Of a stretch of DNA of 64,000 nt, positions 60,367-64,000 are shown piece by piece. Origin of the DNA: Limnohabitans sp. (lineage in GTDB: Bacteria > Pseudomonadota > Gammaproteobacteria > Burkholderiales > Burkholderiaceae_C); assembly GCA_009693505.1 (NCBI GenBank), contig SHXD01000001.1, positions 1 to 64,000 on the forward strand. The letters are read 5' to 3'. The first letter of the stretch is position 1. Each line of letters opens with the position of its first letter. Below the pieces are notes generated by a model, which saw nothing but the letters and a program-made list of their open reading frames with translations, was not told where the DNA came from and did not search any database. The position numbers and the translations under genes are program-made.

Positions 60367-62069
60367 ACGATATTCGCCGCACCTTTTTATGGGTCATTTT
60401 TGGCTTCTCAATGGTTCTTCTATGGGACCAATGGCAGGTTTACAACGGGCACAAGGCCACGTTCTTCCCTGCGCCCACAGCTGCAACCGCCGACAAAGCA
60501 ACGGCAGCGGCTACGTCTTCTGCAGCCAAAGACTTGCCCCCCGTAGCATCCGCCACAATTGCAGCCCCCAACATGGCAGCCGGGCCCTCACAAGTTCCAG
60601 TTTCTACCAATGTGCCTGTTGCCACCCCATACGAGCGCATTGATGTCAGCACCGATGTTTTAAAACTAAGCTTTGACTCGGAAGGTGGCTCCTTGGTGCG
60701 TTCCGAGTTCTTGAAATTTGGGGAACTTGCAGACAATCAAAAACCTTTTGTGCTTTTAGACGATAGCAAGTCTCGCGTCTATTTGGCGCAAACGGGCTTG
60801 ATCGGTGGCCCCTTTGCTTCGCACAAAACACCCATGAAATTCACTGGCGAGCGCGAGCTCAAAGCGGGTCAAAATGAACTGGCCTTGACATTTGAGTCTG
60901 CCGATACGGGTGGCTTGAAATTGGTCAAAACATACACATTGACACGCGGAAGTTATGCTTTGAAAGTTTCGCACAAAGTTGTCAATACAGGCACGGCGGC
61001 AGCGGCCCCGCAACTGTATGTCCAGCTCGTGCGTGATGGCAACAAGCCTGAAGGTGAGTCTTCTTTTTACATGACCTTTACGGGGCCGGCTGTTTACACC
61101 GATGCGAAAAAATTCCAAAAGCTTGAGTTCGCTGACATCGAGAAAAGCAAAGCCGATTTTGAGAAAACAACCCAACAGGGTTATGTGGCCATGGTGCAGC
61201 ACTACTTTGCATCGGCTTGGTTGCTGCCTGAAAACACTTCTCGCGAAAACTTTGCCCGAAAAGTGGATACCAATTTGTACGCGGTTGGCATGATCACGCC
61301 CTTCAATGAGCTTGCGCCTGGTCAAAGTAAAACCATGGACGTCACCCTCTTTGTGGGTCCTCAAGAAGAAAAAATGCTCGAGGCTTTAGCACCCGGCTTG
61401 GAGTTGGTCAAAGACTACGGTTGGTTAACGGTCTTGGCAAAACCACTTTACTGGTTGCTCGATCGCTTGTTTAGCTTCTTGCAAAACTGGGGCTGGGCCA
61501 TTGTGGCCTTGGTGTTCTTGCTCAAATTGGCTTTCTATTGGCTCAATGCCAAGGCCTATGCCAGCATGGCCAAGATGAAAGCCATCAACCCACGCATCAT
61601 GGAAATGCGCGAGCGTCTGAAAGACAACCCACAGCAAATGCAGCAAGAGATGATGCGCATTTACCGCGAGGAGAAAGTCAACCCGATGGGCGGTTGCTTC
61701 CCCATCATGGTTCAAATTCCCGTTTTCATCGCGCTTTATTGGGTGTTGTTATCCTCCGTTGAAATGCGCAATGCCCCCTGGGTTGGCTGGATCCACGATT
61801 TGTCAGCACCCGACCCCTACTTCATTTTGCCCGTGGTGATGACGCTGTCCACCATGCTGCAAACCGCTCTCAACCCTGCACCACCAGATCCTATGCAAGC
61901 TAAGCTGATGTGGATCATGCCCTTGGTGTTCAGCGTGATGTTCTTCTTTTTCCCATCGGGTTTGGTGCTTTACTGGATCACCAACAACATTTTGTCAATT
62001 GCACAGCAATGGATGATCAACACCAGAATGGGTGTTCCACCGCAGTTCAATCTGCCAAAATTCAATTGA
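60363..62069 (+). CDS. yidC: Membrane protein insertase YidC
   Basis: MNDIRRTFLWVIFGFSMVLLWDQWQ...; GGCFPIMVQIPVFIALYWVLLSSVEMR; ATGA overlap with yidD. Confidence 0.97.
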   Translation: MNDIRRTFLWVIFGFSMVLLWDQWQVYNGHKATFFPAPTAATADKATAAATSSAAKDLPPVASATIAAPNMAAGPSQVPVSTNVPVATPYERIDVSTDVLKLSFDSEGGSLVRSEFLKFGELADNQKPFVLLDDSKSRVYLAQTGLIGGPFASHKTPMKFTGERELKAGQNELALTFESADTGGLKLVKTYTLTRGSYALKVSHKVVNTGTAAAAPQLYVQLVRDGNKPEGESSFYMTFTGPAVYTDAKKFQKLEFADIEKSKADFEKTTQQGYVAMVQHYFASAWLLPENTSRENFARKVDTNLYAVGMITPFNELAPGQSKTMDVTLFVGPQEEKMLEALAPGLELVKDYGWLTVLAKPLYWLLDRLFSFLQNWGWAIVALVFLLKLAFYWLNAKAYASMAKMKAINPRIMEMRERLKDNPQQMQQEMMRIYREEKVNPMGGCFPIMVQIPVFIALYWVLLSSVEMRNAPWVGWIHDLSAPDPYFILPVVMTLSTMLQTALNPAPPDPMQAKLMWIMPLVFSVMFFFFPSGLVLYWITNNILSIAQQWMINTRMGVPPQFNLPKFN

Positions 62070-62120
62070 ACGCCCTTCATTTAACAGCAGGGCCCATTGG
62101 CCTGCTTTGAAATGACCAAC

Positions 62121-62149
62121 ACAGGGCCGCTCATGCGGCCCTGTTGCTT
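62121..62149 (+). terminator. Hairpin between yidC and mnmE
   Basis: ACAGGGCCGC-TCAT-GCGGCCCTGT 10-bp perfect stem, short T-rich tail. Confidence 0.6.
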
Positions 62150-62172
62150 TGTCTCATTGATGTTTTAACTTT

Positions 62173-63615
62173 ATGACCGCCATGTTGTCTCGCCATCAAG
62201 ATCCCATCATTGCCATTGCCACGGCCCCTGGCAGAGGCGCAGTGGGCATCGTGCGGGTTTCTGGGCCGCACTTGAAAACTTGGGCTGACGCTTTTTGCGG
62301 CAAACCACTCCAAGCGCGGCAAGCGCATTACCTGTCATTCAACGACGACAAAGGCGAGCCCATCGATCAGGGACTGGCCATCTTCTTTCCTGGCCCTCAC
62401 TCCTATACGGGTGAGGATGTTCTTGAATTGCAAGCACATGGGGGTCCTGTGGTCTTGCAATTGCTCTTGGCGCGCTGCATTGAGTTGGCAGAGTCTGTTA
62501 ACCCGCACACTGGCAAGGTGCTGCTTCAGGGTCTTCGCTTGGCGCAAGCTGGCGAATTCACACAACGCGCATTTCTCAATGACAAAATTGATTTGGCCCA
62601 GGCCGAAGCCATTGCCGATTTGATTGATGCATCCACCAGTGCCGCTGCACGCAGTGCCAGCAGATCTTTGGCCGGGGTGTTCTCTCAAGAAATTCATACG
62701 CTGCGTGACAGCCTGATTCACTTGCGCATGTTGGTAGAAGCCACTTTGGATTTCCCAGAAGAAGAAATTGATTTTTTACAGAAAGCCGATGCGCAGGGGC
62801 AACTAGAGAGACTGCAAACGCAACTTGAAAAAGTATTGCTGCGAACCCAGCAAGGCGCATTGCTGCGTGAGGGCATTAAGGTGGTCATTGCAGGCCAACC
62901 CAATGCCGGGAAAAGCTCACTGCTCAATGCCTTGGCGGGTGCCGAGTTGGCCATCGTCACGCCCATCGCAGGCACCACGCGCGATGTGGTGCAACAAACC
63001 ATTCAAATTGAAGGCGTGCCAATTCACATCATTGACACCGCAGGCCTGCGCGAAGGCGAGGGCATTGATGAGGTGGAGCAAATTGGCATTCAACGCGCTT
63101 GGGCCCAAATTGCAGGGGCAGATGCTGTCTTGTTTTTGCACGACCTGACGCGCAGTCATGACCTCGAGTATTTGCAGGCCGATCACAAAATACAAGAAAG
63201 CCTTACCGCGCAGCTTCCGCATGGCGTGACTTTGCTGAACGTCTGGAACAAGTTCGACCTTGCGCCTTCTGCTGCATCACCGCGCACCAGTGACAACACT
63301 TCCAATGACATTGATTTGTCTGCCAAAACAGGGTTGGGCATTGATCAACTTCGCGCCAAGTTACTTCAGACAGCAGGCTGGCAACCGGCCAGTGAAGGTT
63401 TGTACTTGGCGCGCGCGCGGCACGTCCAAGCACTCAAACGTGTTCAATCTCACGTTGAAATGGCCGATGCGCATTTGCGCGCACAAGCCCAGTCACTGGA
63501 CTTGTTGGCTGAAGAGTTGCGCTTGTCGCAAACGGCTTTGAATGAAATTACAGGCGAGTTCAACGCCGACGATTTGCTGGGCGTTATTTTCTCCAGCTTT
63601 TGCATTGGTAAATAA
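62173..63615 (+). CDS. mnmE: tRNA modification GTPase MnmE
   Basis: [50 protein letters not shown], terminal FCIGK. Confidence 0.98.
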   Translation: MTAMLSRHQDPIIAIATAPGRGAVGIVRVSGPHLKTWADAFCGKPLQARQAHYLSFNDDKGEPIDQGLAIFFPGPHSYTGEDVLELQAHGGPVVLQLLLARCIELAESVNPHTGKVLLQGLRLAQAGEFTQRAFLNDKIDLAQAEAIADLIDASTSAAARSASRSLAGVFSQEIHTLRDSLIHLRMLVEATLDFPEEEIDFLQKADAQGQLERLQTQLEKVLLRTQQGALLREGIKVVIAGQPNAGKSSLLNALAGAELAIVTPIAGTTRDVVQQTIQIEGVPIHIIDTAGLREGEGIDEVEQIGIQRAWAQIAGADAVLFLHDLTRSHDLEYLQADHKIQESLTAQLPHGVTLLNVWNKFDLAPSAASPRTSDNTSNDIDLSAKTGLGIDQLRAKLLQTAGWQPASEGLYLARARHVQALKRVQSHVEMADAHLRAQAQSLDLLAEELRLSQTALNEITGEFNADDLLGVIFSSFCIGK

Positions 63616-63618
63616 CAC

Positions 63619-64000
63619 ATGGCCAAGACGCCCATCATCGATCGACCTTCACCACAAAATCCAAAGTCATTGAGTGGCTTGCTGCCTTTTTTAAAACCCT
63701 ATAAGTTGCAAATTGGTTTAGCGATAGCGTTCTTGGTCTTGGCTGCAGCATCGACCTTGATATTTCCAATTGCCTTGCGCCAATTGATTGACAACGGACT
63801 TCAGCACCCCGACCCCGGCGCACAGGCCATGGCATTGCAAGGCAATTTCATCATGCTGTTTGCCGTTGCCGTTGCATTGGGTTTGTTTTCTGCGGCGCGC
63901 TTTTTCACAGTCAGTTGGCTAGGCGAGCGCGTGACCACCGATCTGCGCAATGCGGTTTACAGCCATGTCTTGAAGCAGAGCCCCGCTTTTTTTGAAACCA
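63619..64000 (+). CDS. ABC exporter (MsbA-like) N-terminal part, truncated by window end
   Basis: MAKTPIIDRPSPQNPKSLSGLLPFLKPYKLQIGLAIAFLVLAAASTLIFPIALRQLIDNG...; ABC transmembrane domain pattern, open at window end. Confidence 0.8.
   Translation, partial: MAKTPIIDRPSPQNPKSLSGLLPFLKPYKLQIGLAIAFLVLAAASTLIFPIALRQLIDNGLQHPDPGAQAMALQGNFIMLFAVAVALGLFSAARFFTVSWLGERVTTDLRNAVYSHVLKQSPAFFET

Overview
This is a chromosomal window from a betaproteobacterium, probably Burkholderiales/Comamonadaceae (judged from gene content and order only). It has two parts. (1) About 1-41 kb is a dense catabolic and transport region. It holds a Tat-exported two-subunit molybdenum hydroxylase, a thiamine-diphosphate enzyme with a Tat-like signal, four cupin proteins, an Fe3+-type ABC importer with three solute-binding proteins, two EutA-like ATPases, an IclR regulator, a ferredoxin reductase, a Rieske oxygenase with a Rieske ferredoxin, a porin and cytochrome c. 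A Ni/Co block (NiCoT-like permease, NikR, CobW GTPase) and a tripartite tricarboxylate (Tct) module with MmgE/PrpD and SDR enzymes are also present. (2) About 41-64 kb is mostly housekeeping around the replication origin: pgk, azlCD, fmt, def, dprA, secDF, yajC, gyrB, dnaN, dnaA | rpmH, rnpA, yidD, yidC, mnmE, with a Co-type nitrile hydratase operon inserted. The strongest new signal is a 25-bp three-half-site motif (GTTCT-N7-AGAAC-N3-GTTCT). It occurs five times, in all three divergent intergenic regions of the catabolic region, and suggests one regulon controlled by the local IclR protein. The regulon appears to encode an undescribed, partly periplasmic degradation pathway that includes EutA-like ATPases without ethanolamine ammonia-lyase genes. 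A decayed HEPN/MNT toxin-antitoxin relic lies at 11.5-12.0 kb. All product calls come from motif and sequence recognition by eye; no database search was run.
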